Shown: positions 24,853-34,511 of the stretch, piece after piece | Layout: the number at the start of each line of letters is the position of its first letter | Position numbering within the stretch: position 1 is the stretch's first letter | NCBI GenBank assembly: GCA_964640995.1 | Contig: CAZXJJ010000003.1 | Span: 124,001-188,000, forward strand | DNA length: 64,000 nucleotides | Direction of reading: 5' to 3' | From: JAAYUH01 sp964640995 | GTDB lineage: Bacteria; Caldisericota; Caldisericia; B22-G15 | Notes under the pieces: generated by a model | Database searches by the model: none | The model's input: the letters and a program-made list of their open reading frames with translations, nothing else | Told to the model about the DNA's origin: nothing | Made by a program: the position numbers and the translations under genes

Positions 24853-26079
24853 TTATTTTGAAAAGAAGTTCTTCATAACTCCCAAGACATAATTTACATC
24901 ATATTCTGTATGTTCATAACTTATTTGAAATCTTATAAGTTCTTCTCCTTTTGGAACTATTGGATAGTTTAAACCAGTTGAAAGAACTCCATTTTCTCTT
25001 AGATATTTTACAAGTTCTTTTGTTTTTTGAGTATTTCTAATTATTAAGGGAACAATTGGATGTTCACTTTTTGTTGTTTCAAGTCCAAGAGAGAGGATTC
25101 CTTCTCTAAATTTCTTTGCAAGTTCTCTAACATAACTTATCATTTCTTTTCCTAAGTCACTATCAATTATATTTATTGATTCAATAATTGCATTTGCTTC
25201 ACCAGGAGTTATTGGATTTGTATAAATGTAAAGTGGTGCCTTTTCTCTTAAATAATCAACAATAGTTTTATCTGAAACAAGATAACCTCCATTAACTCCA
25301 AATGCTTTTCCAAATGTTCCAATTAAAATATCAACTTTTGTTTTAAGAACCTCTTCAGTTCCTCTTCCACTATCTCCAAAAATTCCAACTCCATGAGAAT
25401 CATCAACTATAAGAATTACCCCCTCTTCAAAATCTTTGTCATATTTATTTGCTAACTCCTGTAATTTATCAAGAGAAGCATAATCGCCTCTCATACTGAA
25501 AACTCCATCAGTAATTATAAGCACCTTTTTTGCTTTTCCTATGAAACTTTTTATTTTTTCTTCACACTCTTCAATATTTAAGTGTTTATAAATATCTTTT
25601 TCTTTTGGTTTTGATAACCTTATTCCATTTATGATGCAATTATGATTTAACTCATCACTAATTACAAATGTCTCTTCATCTATCAAAGAAAATAAAGTTC
25701 CAAGAACACAACCATATGCAGAGCTAAAAATAATTGCATCTTCTCTATTGTGAAATTTTGAAATTCTTTCTTCAAGTGCCTTATGTGGCTCATATGTTCC
25801 ACTGATAAATCTTACTGCACCTGGTCCAACTCCAAATTTTTTAATTGCTTCTTCTTCTTTTTGTTTGACTCTCTCATTAAGGTTAAGTGCAAGGTATGAG
25901 TTTGAATTCATTCTTATATACTCTTTATTCTCTTCTCCCTTAAGAATATATCTATTTCCTTTAGTTCCATCACATTTTTTAATCTCTAAAATTATACTTT
26001 CTTTTCTTTTTAAAATTCCTTTTTCATCTATCTCTTTTATTTTTTCTTCAAGGGATTTTTTTAATCTATCTAATGGCAT
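24853..26079 (-). CDS. kbl: 2-amino-3-ketobutyrate CoA ligase (glycine C-acetyltransferase)
   Basis: A 408-residue PLP enzyme of the alpha-oxoamine synthase family. It would split 2-amino-3-ketobutyrate with CoA to glycine and acetyl-CoA. Motifs include NSYLALNLNERV, GVGPGAVRFISGTYEPH, DDSHGVGIFGDSGRGTEE and the PLP lysine in GTFGKAFGVNGGY. AONS (BioF) shares this fold, but the upstream threonine dehydrogenase gene argues for Kbl. AGGAGGTGA precedes the ATG, and the start overlaps the tdh stop by one base (TAATG), so the two are translationally coupled. Confidence 0.9.
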   Translation of the reverse strand: MPLDRLKKSLEEKIKEIDEKGILKRKESIILEIKKCDGTKGNRYILKGEENKEYIRMNSNSYLALNLNERVKQKEEEAIKKFGVGPGAVRFISGTYEPHKALEERISKFHNREDAIIFSSAYGCVLGTLFSLIDEETFVISDELNHNCIINGIRLSKPKEKDIYKHLNIEECEEKIKSFIGKAKKVLIITDGVFSMRGDYASLDKLQELANKYDKDFEEGVILIVDDSHGVGIFGDSGRGTEEVLKTKVDILIGTFGKAFGVNGGYLVSDKTIVDYLREKAPLYIYTNPITPGEANAIIESINIIDSDLGKEMISYVRELAKKFREGILSLGLETTKSEHPIVPLIIRNTQKTKELVKYLRENGVLSTGLNYPIVPKGEELIRFQISYEHTEYDVNYVLGVMKNFFSK

Positions 26080-27038
26080 TATTCACCTCCTAAAAGTTTT
26101 TTAGTCAACTTTTCTATCATATCTTTAACCATATCTTGAAAAGAGTATTTTGGATTAAAACCCCACTCCTCTTTTGCACATTTTGAATCAATGCTATTTG
26201 GCCATGAATCTGCAATACATTGCTTAATTGGATTAATTTCATATTCAATTTCAAATTCAGGTATATGTTTTTTAATTTCAATATAAAGATCTTTTGGACA
26301 AAAACTCATACTTTGAATATTATAAGATGCTCTGTGAAGTAATTTTTTTGAATCTGCTTCCATGAGATCTACTGCTGCTTTAATTGCATCTGGCATATAC
26401 ATCATAGGAAGATAAGTATCCTCTTTTAAAAAACATTTATATTTTTTATTTTTTATTGCTTCATAAAAAATTTCAACTGCATAATCTGTCGTTCCTCCCC
26501 CAGGTGGTGTAACATATGAAATAAGTCCAGGGTATCTTACTCCTCTTGTATCAACACCAAATTTGTTGTAATAATATTCACACAAAAGTTCTCCTGTAAG
26601 TTTTGTAATTCCATACATTGTAGTGGGTCTTATAATTGTTTCTTGTGGAGTATTGTCTTTAGGAGAAGTTGGTCCAAAAACTGCAATAGAAGATGGATAA
26701 AAAAATTTACACTTATATATCCTTGAAATTTCAAGAATATTTATTAAAGAATTCATGTTTATATTCCAACAAGATTGAGGTGACTCTTCTCCTTTTGCAG
26801 ACAAAATTGCTGATAAGTGATAAATTGTGTCAATGTTAAAATTTTTTACAACTCTCTCAATCTCTTCATAATTTTGTGTATCCAAAAAAATAAAAGGACC
26901 AGATTCTTTTAATTCTTTACCTGGCTCTCTTTTGTGACCTGCAGCAATAACATTTTCACTTCCATAAATCTCTCTTAAATAAAGGGTAAGTTCTGAACCA
27001 ATCTGACCTGTTGCTCCTGTTACAAGGATTTTGCTCAT
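26079..27038 (-). CDS. tdh: L-threonine 3-dehydrogenase, short-chain (epimerase-like) type
   Basis: A 319-residue extended SDR enzyme that would oxidise threonine to 2-amino-3-ketobutyrate with NAD. The Rossmann motif TGATGQIGSEL starts at residue 7; the catalytic Tyr-Lys pair lies in MYGITKLTGE, and VRYPGLISYVTPPGGGTTDY is the signature that separates this type of threonine dehydrogenase from sugar epimerases. The start has AAGGAGGG. Together with kbl it turns threonine into glycine plus acetyl-CoA. Confidence 0.9.
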   Translation of the reverse strand: MSKILVTGATGQIGSELTLYLREIYGSENVIAAGHKREPGKELKESGPFIFLDTQNYEEIERVVKNFNIDTIYHLSAILSAKGEESPQSCWNINMNSLINILEISRIYKCKFFYPSSIAVFGPTSPKDNTPQETIIRPTTMYGITKLTGELLCEYYYNKFGVDTRGVRYPGLISYVTPPGGGTTDYAVEIFYEAIKNKKYKCFLKEDTYLPMMYMPDAIKAAVDLMEADSKKLLHRASYNIQSMSFCPKDLYIEIKKHIPEFEIEYEINPIKQCIADSWPNSIDSKCAKEEWGFNPKYSFQDMVKDMIEKLTKKLLGGE

Positions 27039-27137
27039 AAATTCCCTCCTTATCTTTAATAGAATTTGACCATAAAAATTATATTAAATTAAAATAATTT
27101 TTCAATATTATAATTTAATAAAGGAGGTAAATAGATT

Positions 27138-29579
27138 ATGGTTGATTTTGAAAAATTGGGATATTTTTATCTTGGGAAAAAATATGATTTAGAAAAAAAT
27201 ATTTCTCTTGAGGAACTTATACTGTATGATTCAAAAGACCTTTTAACACATGGTGTTTGTATTGGAATGACAGGAAGTGGAAAAACAGGACTTTGCATAG
27301 GAATTTTAGAGGAAGCAGCAATCGATAATATTCCATCAATTGCTATTGACCCAAAAGGAGACCTTACAAATATAGCACTTTTATTTGAAAACCAATCACC
27401 TGAAGAATTTTTACCTTGGATAAATGAAGAAGAAGCAGCAAAAAAGGGCTTAACAAAAGAAGAATATGCTAAAGAAATTGCTAAAAAATGGGGAGAGGGA
27501 ATAAATGAGTGGGGTCAAACAAAAGAGAGAATCAAAAAATTAAAAGAAGCAGTTGATATTGTCATATTTACTCCAGGAAGTAATTCTGGAATGCCAATTT
27601 CTATTTTAAAATCTTTTTCAGCGCCACCAAAAGAAATTTTAGAAGATGAAGAGCTATTAAGCGATAAAATTCTTTCAACAACTACAAGTTTATTAGGTTT
27701 AATTGGAATTGAAGGAGATCCAATAAAATCAAGAGAACATATATTAATTTCAAAAATAATAGAGAGTTTTTGGAGAGAAAATAAAAATTTAAGTATAGAA
27801 AATCTTATTCATGAAATTCGAAGTCCATCAATTAAAAAAATTGGAGTTCTAGATGTTGAGACCTTTCATCCATCTAAAGATAGATATGAACTTTCACTTG
27901 CATTAAATAACCTTCTTGCTGCTCCTTCATTTAACTTGTGGTTAGAAGGAACTCCTCTTGATATAAACAAAATACTTTATTCAAATAATGGAAAACCAAG
28001 AATTTCCATTTTTTACATTGCTCATCTCTCCGAAAAAGAGAGGATGTTTTTTGTATCACTTCTCTTTAATGAAGTTGTATCTTGGGTAAGAACATTATCT
28101 GGAACAAATTCACTAAGAGCATTAGTTTATATGGATGAAATTTTTGGATATTTTCCACCAGTTGCCAACCCTCCTTCTAAAAAACCACTTTTAACACTTC
28201 TAAAACAAGCAAGGGCATTTGGAGTTGGTGTTCTTCTTTCAACTCAAAACCCAGTTGACCTTGATTATAAAGGTTTAGCAAATATAGGAACTTGGTTTAT
28301 AGGAAGATTACAAACAGAAAGAGATAAAGAAAAAGTACTTCAAGGGTTGGACACTGTTTCTCAAAGTATTAATTTAAAATTTGATAGAAGATTTTTTGAT
28401 AAAGCGATTTCAACATTAGGAAAAAGAATTTTTATAATGAATAACATTCATGAAAATGAACCTGTAATTTTTGAAACAAGACATGTTTTATCTTATCTAA
28501 GAGGGCCATTAACAAAAGATCACATAAAGGCATTAATGTCAGAAAAAAAGAGTCAAGTTTTTATGGAACCTCAAATAGAAGCAAAACCTACTTTTGAATT
28601 CAAAGAAGTGGTTCAAAAAGAGGAAGTTAAAAAAGATATTCCAGTAATTCCTCCAACAATAACTCAATATTTTGCAAGAGTAAAAGAGATGCTTCCACAA
28701 GATGTAAAACCACTCTATAAACCATATATTTTAGGAAGTGCAATTATTAATTTTAGTGATTCGAAAAAAGGTCTTGATTATAATGTTGAAAAAATTATAG
28801 CAACAGAAATAATAGATGCTCCAATTCCAGTTGATTGGTCTAACTCATTTGAATTAAATATAAATCTAAATGAACTTTTTTCAAAACCTCTTTATGATGC
28901 ACTTTTTGAAAAATTACCACCTCAAGCATTAAATCCTAAAAATTATGATGCTTGGAAAAAAGATTTTGTTAGTCATATTAAAAATAATATAACTCTTGAA
29001 ATTTATAAAAGTCCAACATATAAAGTTTATTCAAAACCAGGTGAAAGTGAAAATGAATTTAAAATAAGATTGCTTGATATATCAAGAGAAAAAAGAGAAG
29101 AAGAGAAAGAAAAAATGGTTAAAAAGTATGAAACAAAACTACAAACAATGGAAGAGAAATATAGAAAAGCACTGCAAACTCTTGATAGAGAAAAAGATCA
29201 ACTTCAGCAAAGAAAACTCCAAACAACAATATCAGTTGGAGCAACAATTCTTGGTGCAATTCTTGGAAGAAAAGTTACAGGTGTCGGAAATGTTGGAAGA
29301 GCAACAACTGCTGCAAGAGATGCAGGAAGAATAATGAAAGAACAGGAAGACATAAAAAGAGCAGAAGAAACAGTTCAAAAATATGATAGTGAACTAAAGG
29401 AACTTGAAAGAGAATTTCAGGAAGAGATACAAAAATTTGAAGCAAAGATTGACCCAACAAAAGAGAGCTTAGAAAAAATTATTTTAAAACCATCAAAAAC
29501 AGAAATAAATATTAGATTTTTCTCTCTTGTATGGCTCCCATTTATCGAAAAAGACAATAGATTAATATCGGTTTGGTAA
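27138..29579 (+). CDS. HerA/DUF87-type ATPase with C-terminal coiled coil
   Basis: An 813-residue P-loop ATPase of the HerA/FtsK superfamily. Walker A is GMTGSGKTG near residues 47-55, followed by IDPKGDL; Walker B is ALVYMDEIFGYFPP, followed by LLKQARAFGVGVLLSTQNP and an arginine-containing IGRLQTERDKEKV segment. Residues about 640-690 and 740-780 are charged coiled coils around a short Gly/Ala-rich hydrophobic stretch (SVGATILGAILGRK). The family is widespread but its function is not known to me; DNA or protein translocation is suggested by the fold. No nurA nuclease partner is next to it. AAAGGAGGT precedes the ATG. Confidence 0.82.
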   Translation: MVDFEKLGYFYLGKKYDLEKNISLEELILYDSKDLLTHGVCIGMTGSGKTGLCIGILEEAAIDNIPSIAIDPKGDLTNIALLFENQSPEEFLPWINEEEAAKKGLTKEEYAKEIAKKWGEGINEWGQTKERIKKLKEAVDIVIFTPGSNSGMPISILKSFSAPPKEILEDEELLSDKILSTTTSLLGLIGIEGDPIKSREHILISKIIESFWRENKNLSIENLIHEIRSPSIKKIGVLDVETFHPSKDRYELSLALNNLLAAPSFNLWLEGTPLDINKILYSNNGKPRISIFYIAHLSEKERMFFVSLLFNEVVSWVRTLSGTNSLRALVYMDEIFGYFPPVANPPSKKPLLTLLKQARAFGVGVLLSTQNPVDLDYKGLANIGTWFIGRLQTERDKEKVLQGLDTVSQSINLKFDRRFFDKAISTLGKRIFIMNNIHENEPVIFETRHVLSYLRGPLTKDHIKALMSEKKSQVFMEPQIEAKPTFEFKEVVQKEEVKKDIPVIPPTITQYFARVKEMLPQDVKPLYKPYILGSAIINFSDSKKGLDYNVEKIIATEIIDAPIPVDWSNSFELNINLNELFSKPLYDALFEKLPPQALNPKNYDAWKKDFVSHIKNNITLEIYKSPTYKVYSKPGESENEFKIRLLDISREKREEEKEKMVKKYETKLQTMEEKYRKALQTLDREKDQLQQRKLQTTISVGATILGAILGRKVTGVGNVGRATTAARDAGRIMKEQEDIKRAEETVQKYDSELKELEREFQEEIQKFEAKIDPTKESLEKIILKPSKTEINIRFFSLVWLPFIEKDNRLISVW

Positions 29580-29589
29580 AGGTAAATAT

Positions 29590-30228
29590 TTAAATATTTG
29601 AAAGTAAAAATAGTGACATTAAAAATGGAGTAATAATTACTTCAATTATTGATGCAATAAAGAGAAGTGGAATTACAATTATGTAAGATTTCAAATAAAT
29701 ATCAATGAATTTTATGCCCTCTTTTGTTGGTGATAAAGAGTGAGCAAAAGTTAAAGAGAGTAAAAATGCAAAAATTTCAAAAATTCCATGAGGAACTATT
29801 CCAAAAATAAATAAAGAAAATGGATTGACTTTTTCAAAAATTATTGGAAGTGCAAAAATTACAGCACCAACAATAAAACCATTAATATAAGCAATAATTT
29901 CTGAAAAAATACCAAATGTAATAAAACTTAATATCCCAGCAATAACAACAACTCTAAAATTATTTAAAAATATAAATAAAATTCTACCTAAAACTCCTTT
30001 TTTAGTATAAGGTAAAAAGTAGTTTTCAAGATATTTTTTAACTTCATTCAATAAATTTTTAAAAATTTCTAAATCTTTATTTGAAGATGCTCTATTTTCA
30101 ATAAAAAATAAAATAACATATACTAAAATTGCTCCAAGAAGAAAAGATATGAAAAATCTAATAAAAAATCTTATAAGTTCACTCTTTCTTCTTTTTACTT
30201 CCTCTAGAACGCTTTTTATTATCTTCAT
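29590..30228 (-). CDS. SpoIIM / DUF95-type integral membrane protein
   Basis: A 212-residue membrane protein with about five hydrophobic helices. The family motif GIVPHGIFEIFAFLLSL is present near residue 140, between helices, as in stage II sporulation protein M and its relatives in non-sporulating bacteria. Its function outside sporulation is unclear. The predicted start overlaps yceD by 50 bases and has no clear ribosome site, so the true start is uncertain. It is the last gene of the long recA run. Confidence 0.72.
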   Translation of the reverse strand: MKIIKSVLEEVKRRKSELIRFFIRFFISFLLGAILVYVILFFIENRASSNKDLEIFKNLLNEVKKYLENYFLPYTKKGVLGRILFIFLNNFRVVVIAGILSFITFGIFSEIIAYINGFIVGAVIFALPIIFEKVNPFSLFIFGIVPHGIFEIFAFLLSLTFAHSLSPTKEGIKFIDIYLKSYIIVIPLLFIASIIEVIITPFLMSLFLLSNI

Positions 30229-30745
30229 AAAGTTTTAAATAAAGTTTATAAAATGGATTCTCTTCTATATCCTCTCTTTCAAGAAACTCTATATGTTCAC
30301 AAACTCCTTCATTTAAATTTTTACCACAAATTGGACAAAGACCTTTGCAGTTTTCATTACAAAGTGGATAAGGTGGTATTGAAACAATAATATTTTGTCT
30401 CATAGCCTCTTTTATATTTATCTCTTCACCATTAAACAAAAATGTTGATAGTTCATCGCGATTTAATAGTTTTTTAGGAAGAATCTCTCCTTTTTTTGTT
30501 GTATAAATTTCATCTATTTCTGAAACAAGTTTATATGGAAAAAATTTAAGACATCTTCTACATTGTAATTCAACAGTCAATTCAAAACTTCCTTTAACTG
30601 TAAATCCCATTCCTATATTTTCTATTTCTATATCAACAAGAACAGGAGATAAAATTTTATAACCTTCAATTTCATTAAAATCAAGTTCAAGAGAGACCTT
30701 CTTTTTAAGACCCGTCTCTCTTTTTAGGTCTCTTATACTAATCAC
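30179..30745 (-). CDS. YceD/DUF177 family protein
   Basis: A 188-residue protein of the DUF177 family, linked in other bacteria to 23S rRNA processing. The core motif LQCRRCLKFFPYKLVSEIDEIY and the C-terminal cysteine cluster (LCNENCKGLCPICGKNL) are present. It ends in a lysine-rich tail (KKRSRGSKKKKE). In many bacteria rpmF (ribosomal protein L32) follows directly; here a SpoIIM-type gene does instead. Confidence 0.82.
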   Translation of the reverse strand: MISIRDLKRETGLKKKVSLELDFNEIEGYKILSPVLVDIEIENIGMGFTVKGSFELTVELQCRRCLKFFPYKLVSEIDEIYTTKKGEILPKKLLNRDELSTFLFNGEEINIKEAMRQNIIVSIPPYPLCNENCKGLCPICGKNLNEGVCEHIEFLEREDIEENPFYKLYLKLYEDNKKRSRGSKKKKE

Positions 30746-31191
30746 TCTTCTTCCTCCGATAAAGCATTTATTCCATCATTAATTATGTTTCTTGCTTTAA
30801 GAAGATAGTTGTCAACTTTTGATAGTAACTCTTTTACAAATTCTCTTCCCTCATTTTTAATTTTTTCTGCCTCTTCTCTTGCTTCTTTCAAAATTTTTTC
30901 TGCCTCTTCTTTTGCTTCAATTACAATTTCTGACTCATAAATCAATCTTTTCTTATCATCTTCTGCATTTTCAATTATTTTTTTAGCTCTTTCTCTTGCT
31001 TCAGTTATAATACTCTCTTTATTCCTTAGAACCTCTTTTGCTTTTTCAAATTCCGTTGGGAAGTTTTTCTCTATCTCTTCAATAATAGATAAAAGTTTTT
31101 TCTCATCAACCATAACCATATTTGAAAATGGAACTGGTTTCCCCTTTTCAATTAATGATTTTAAATTGCTTAATAAACCTAATATGTTCAT
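30742..31191 (-). CDS. Coiled-coil protein of unknown function
   Basis: A 149-residue, highly charged helical protein without membrane segments. Residues about 50-125 form a heptad-rich coiled coil full of Glu, Lys and Ala (KEEAEKILKEAREEAEKIKN), like ATP synthase b subunits or DivIVA-type scaffolds, but without the diagnostic N-termini of either. It overlaps coaD and yceD by four bases each, so it is a fixed member of the run. I do not recognise a function. Confidence 0.75.
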   Translation of the reverse strand: MNILGLLSNLKSLIEKGKPVPFSNMVMVDEKKLLSIIEEIEKNFPTEFEKAKEVLRNKESIITEARERAKKIIENAEDDKKRLIYESEIVIEAKEEAEKILKEAREEAEKIKNEGREFVKELLSKVDNYLLKARNIINDGINALSEEEE

Positions 31192-31682
31192 TTCACCCCT
31201 CTACTTTTAATAAATTTTTCAACAGATTCTGGAACAAATTTACTTATATCTCCATTATTTAAAATTAACTCTCTTACTAAACTTGAAGATAATAGTGTAT
31301 ATTTAATATCACTCATAATATAAATTGTTTCAATTTCTGGGTAAAGAACTTTATTAAATGAAGACATCTGAAATTCATAATCAAAGTCAGATGTTATTCT
31401 TAATCCTCTAATTACAAAATTTATTCTATTCTCTTTAAGATAATCAATAAGAAGTCCATTAAGCATTTGAACCTCTACATTTTCACAATCTTTAATCATA
31501 TCTTTAACCATAGTGAATCTTTCTTCTTTTGAAAACATATAATTTTTATTTTTACTATCTGAAACTAAAACGATTAATTTATCAAAAATTTTTGATGCTC
31601 TTTTTATTAAATCAAAATGTCCCAGTGTGGGTGGATCAAAACTTCCGGGATAAACTGCAATTTTTAACTTCTCTTTATCCAT
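31188..31682 (-). CDS. coaD: Pantetheine-phosphate adenylyltransferase
   Basis: A 164-residue nucleotidyltransferase for the fourth step of coenzyme A synthesis, joining 4'-phosphopantetheine and ATP. PGSFDPPTLGHFDLI carries the TxGH active-site motif, and FVIRGLRITSDFDYEFQM and YTLLSSSLVRELI are the other family blocks. It overlaps rsmD by eight bases, a pairing common in many bacteria. Confidence 0.95.
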   Translation of the reverse strand: MDKEKLKIAVYPGSFDPPTLGHFDLIKRASKIFDKLIVLVSDSKNKNYMFSKEERFTMVKDMIKDCENVEVQMLNGLLIDYLKENRINFVIRGLRITSDFDYEFQMSSFNKVLYPEIETIYIMSDIKYTLLSSSLVRELILNNGDISKFVPESVEKFIKSRGVK

Positions 31683-32235
31683 TCTCTTTTCCTCTCTTAA
31701 TTACTAAAAAATCTAAAACTGTCTCACCAATTTTTAAACTTTTAATTATTTCAAAATTTGTTCTAAAAATCTCCCTTTTAGAGTGTTCATAAATTATTAT
31801 TGTTTCATCTTTAATAATATTACCTGTTGAAATAATTTCAAGTGCTTTCTCACCAAGTCCGAACTCATAAGGTGGGTCAAGAAAAATAAAATCTCCTTTT
31901 GGTAAATCAAGATTATCTTTTTTTAAAAATCTTAAAACATCCTTTTTTATTACCTTTGCTTTATCCATTAAATTTAAATTTTTAAGATTTTCAAATATTG
32001 TTTTAATTGATTTAAAGTTATTATCAACAAAAATAACAAAACTTGCACCTGAAGATAGGGCTTCAATTCCAACAGAACCAGAACCAGCAAAAAGGTCGTA
32101 AAAAACTTTACCATTTACTTTTCCTCTTAATGAATTAAAAAGAGACTCTCTTACAATATCAAGTGTTTCTCTAACTCTTTCATCTTTAACATCTTCTATT
32201 TTTCTCCCTTTTAAAAAACCAGATGTAATTCTCAT
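31675..32235 (-). CDS. rsmD: 16S rRNA (guanine966-N2)-methyltransferase
   Basis: A 186-residue SAM-dependent RNA methyltransferase. The N-terminal MRITSGFLKGRKIE, SAM loop FYDLFAGSGSVGIEALS and catalytic FLDPPYEFG match RsmD. It would modify G966 of 16S rRNA during 30S assembly. It overlaps recG by four bases. Confidence 0.93.
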   Translation of the reverse strand: MRITSGFLKGRKIEDVKDERVRETLDIVRESLFNSLRGKVNGKVFYDLFAGSGSVGIEALSSGASFVIFVDNNFKSIKTIFENLKNLNLMDKAKVIKKDVLRFLKKDNLDLPKGDFIFLDPPYEFGLGEKALEIISTGNIIKDETIIIYEHSKREIFRTNFEIIKSLKIGETVLDFLVIKRGKENG

Positions 32236-34511
32236 GATATATCAAGAAGTTTAAAATCTTTGAATCTTAGTGAAAGTTCTTTGATAAGATAAGGATAATC
32301 TAAAATTGAATTATTTTTAATAAAATTTTCTGCATCATCTCTTGCAATTTTTAATATCTCGAAATCCTGTTCACTAAGTAGATTTGCAATTTTAAAATCT
32401 GATGTGCCATGTTGTCTTACTCCTCCAAGTTCTCCTGTTCCTCTAAATTTTAGATCCCATTCTGATATTTCAAGTCCAGAATTTGTTTTTTCCAAAACCC
32501 TAACTCTTCTTAATGAATCTTTATCATAATTTGAAAGAATCAAAAGACAATATGACTCTTTGTCTCCTCTTCCAACTCTTCCTCTCAATTGATGTAAAGT
32601 TAAAAGTCCAAATCTTTGAGCATCTTCAACAAGAATAACATTTGCTTCTGGAACATCTATTCCAACTTCAATAACACTTGTTGAAATTAAAATTTGAGTA
32701 TCACCCTCTCTGAAATTTTTAACTTTTTCTTCTTTCTCATCACCCTTCATTCTTCCATGTAAAATATCTATTTTTACACCTTTAAAAATATCTTTAAATT
32801 CATCATACTTTTCTTTAACTGAAGAAATCTCTAATTTTTCACTTTCTTCTATTAAAGGACAAACAACATAAATTTTCTCTCCATCTCTTAATCTCTCTCT
32901 TACAAATTCATATGCTTTTTCTTTTTCTTCTCTTGGAAAAACAATTGTTTTAACAGGTTTTCTTCCAGGTGGCAGTTCATCTATTGTTGAAATGTCGAGG
33001 TCTCCATAAATAGAGAGAGCAAGAGTTCTTGGTATTGGAGTTGCTGATAAAACAAGAGTGTGAGGGTATGTTCCTTTTTTAACAAGAGCACCTCTTTGTA
33101 AAACACCAAATCTATGCTGTTCATCAACTATTACAAGTGAGAGATTATTGAATTCTATATCTTCTTCAATTAAAGCATGAGTTCCTATAATTATATCAAT
33201 ATCTCCTTCTTTGAGGCGACTTTTAATTTTATCTTTATTCTTTGTACTTCCTGTTAATAGTTCAACTTTAATTCCAAATGGAGAAAGAAGTTTTTTTACA
33301 TTATTATATGTTTGAATTGCAAGAATTTCTGTTGGAGACATCATTGCACCTTGAGTTTTATTTAAACTTGAAAGGTAAAGCGCATAAGCTGCAACAACAG
33401 TTTTTCCGCTTCCAACCTCTCCATGTAAAAGGCGGTTCATTATTTTTCCACTCATTAAATCTTTTTCAATTTCATTTATAACTTTAATTTGTCCATTTGT
33501 AAGTTTAAATGGAAGTGGAGATACAAATTTTTCTCGGTCATCCTCTTTTATTTCATATTTTATCCCCATCTTCTCTTTTATTTTCATTTTTCTTAATTGA
33601 AGATAAAGTTGAAAAAGAAAAAGTTCTTCATATTTTAATCTAAATTCACTTTTTTTTAAACTCTCTTTTGATTCTGGAAAATGAATATTTTTTAATGCAA
33701 AATTTATTGGAGTTAGTTCTCTTTTTTTAATAATTTCTTTTGGAAGAGGATCAAAAATAAATTTTTCTGTTAATTTGAGTGTTTCATTTATGAAATTTGA
33801 AATAATTTTTGAGGTAAAACCTTTTGTTTGAGAATAAATTGGAACAATTTTCTCTTTTGAATCATCTTTAAAAGAATCTATCTCCTCAAAATCAGGGTTT
33901 TCCATCTGCCATTCTCCAAAATTGTAAGATACTTCTCCCATAAGTAAAAATCTTTTACCTTTTCTAAAAAACTTTTCAAGATATGGCTGATTAAACCAAA
34001 CTCCATACAAAGTTGAAGTTCCATCAAAAAATTTAACTTTTAAAATTGATAGATTAATTCTTATATGTCTCTTTTCGACTGATACTACCTCTCCTTGAAC
34101 TTGTGCGTATTCTCCATTTTTAACATTCACAATTTTAGTTAGTTTTCCAAAATCAATATACCTTTTTGGAAAATAGTATATTAGGTCATATGAATTTTGA
34201 ATTCCTATTTTATTTAAAATTTCTTTTCTTTTTTCACCAATTCCTGGAATTTTTTCAAGTTCAAAAACTCTTCTTTTAAAAATTGCATCCAAAATTACAT
34301 TTAATATTTCCCAATAAATTTTTTTTCTTTTCTCTAAATTTTCTTCTTCATAATCTTTTATTAATTTTTTTAATTTTATAGTATTAACTCCGTATAGTTC
34401 TAAATTTGAAAGATTATTTAATAAGAAAGAGGTAAATCCACCAATTACAGATTTGTTATCAAATTTTCTTTTTTTCTCAAGAATTAATATATCAATTATT
34501 CTTTCAATCAT
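32232..34511 (-). CDS. recG: ATP-dependent DNA helicase RecG
   Basis: A 759-residue branch-migration helicase for fork rescue and recombination. The wedge OB-domain occupies about residues 130-240 (GEYAQVQGEVVSVEKRHIR). Helicase motifs include GEVGSGKTVVAAYALYL, DEQHRFGVLQR, SATPIPRTLALS and the C-terminal GRVGRGDKESYCLL; GTGELGGVRQHGTSDF matches the RecG-specific region. An N-terminal helical extension of about 85 residues precedes a HhH-like segment (IPGIGEKRKEIL). It overlaps dprA by four bases. Confidence 0.95.
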   Translation of the reverse strand: MIERIIDILILEKKRKFDNKSVIGGFTSFLLNNLSNLELYGVNTIKLKKLIKDYEEENLEKRKKIYWEILNVILDAIFKRRVFELEKIPGIGEKRKEILNKIGIQNSYDLIYYFPKRYIDFGKLTKIVNVKNGEYAQVQGEVVSVEKRHIRINLSILKVKFFDGTSTLYGVWFNQPYLEKFFRKGKRFLLMGEVSYNFGEWQMENPDFEEIDSFKDDSKEKIVPIYSQTKGFTSKIISNFINETLKLTEKFIFDPLPKEIIKKRELTPINFALKNIHFPESKESLKKSEFRLKYEELFLFQLYLQLRKMKIKEKMGIKYEIKEDDREKFVSPLPFKLTNGQIKVINEIEKDLMSGKIMNRLLHGEVGSGKTVVAAYALYLSSLNKTQGAMMSPTEILAIQTYNNVKKLLSPFGIKVELLTGSTKNKDKIKSRLKEGDIDIIIGTHALIEEDIEFNNLSLVIVDEQHRFGVLQRGALVKKGTYPHTLVLSATPIPRTLALSIYGDLDISTIDELPPGRKPVKTIVFPREEKEKAYEFVRERLRDGEKIYVVCPLIEESEKLEISSVKEKYDEFKDIFKGVKIDILHGRMKGDEKEEKVKNFREGDTQILISTSVIEVGIDVPEANVILVEDAQRFGLLTLHQLRGRVGRGDKESYCLLILSNYDKDSLRRVRVLEKTNSGLEISEWDLKFRGTGELGGVRQHGTSDFKIANLLSEQDFEILKIARDDAENFIKNNSILDYPYLIKELSLRFKDFKLLDIS

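Noticed and set aside
29580..29600. Terminator at AAATATTTAAATATTT between the HerA-like and SpoIIM-like genes
   Set aside because: The palindrome has only A-T pairs and no following T run, so it is too weak to call.
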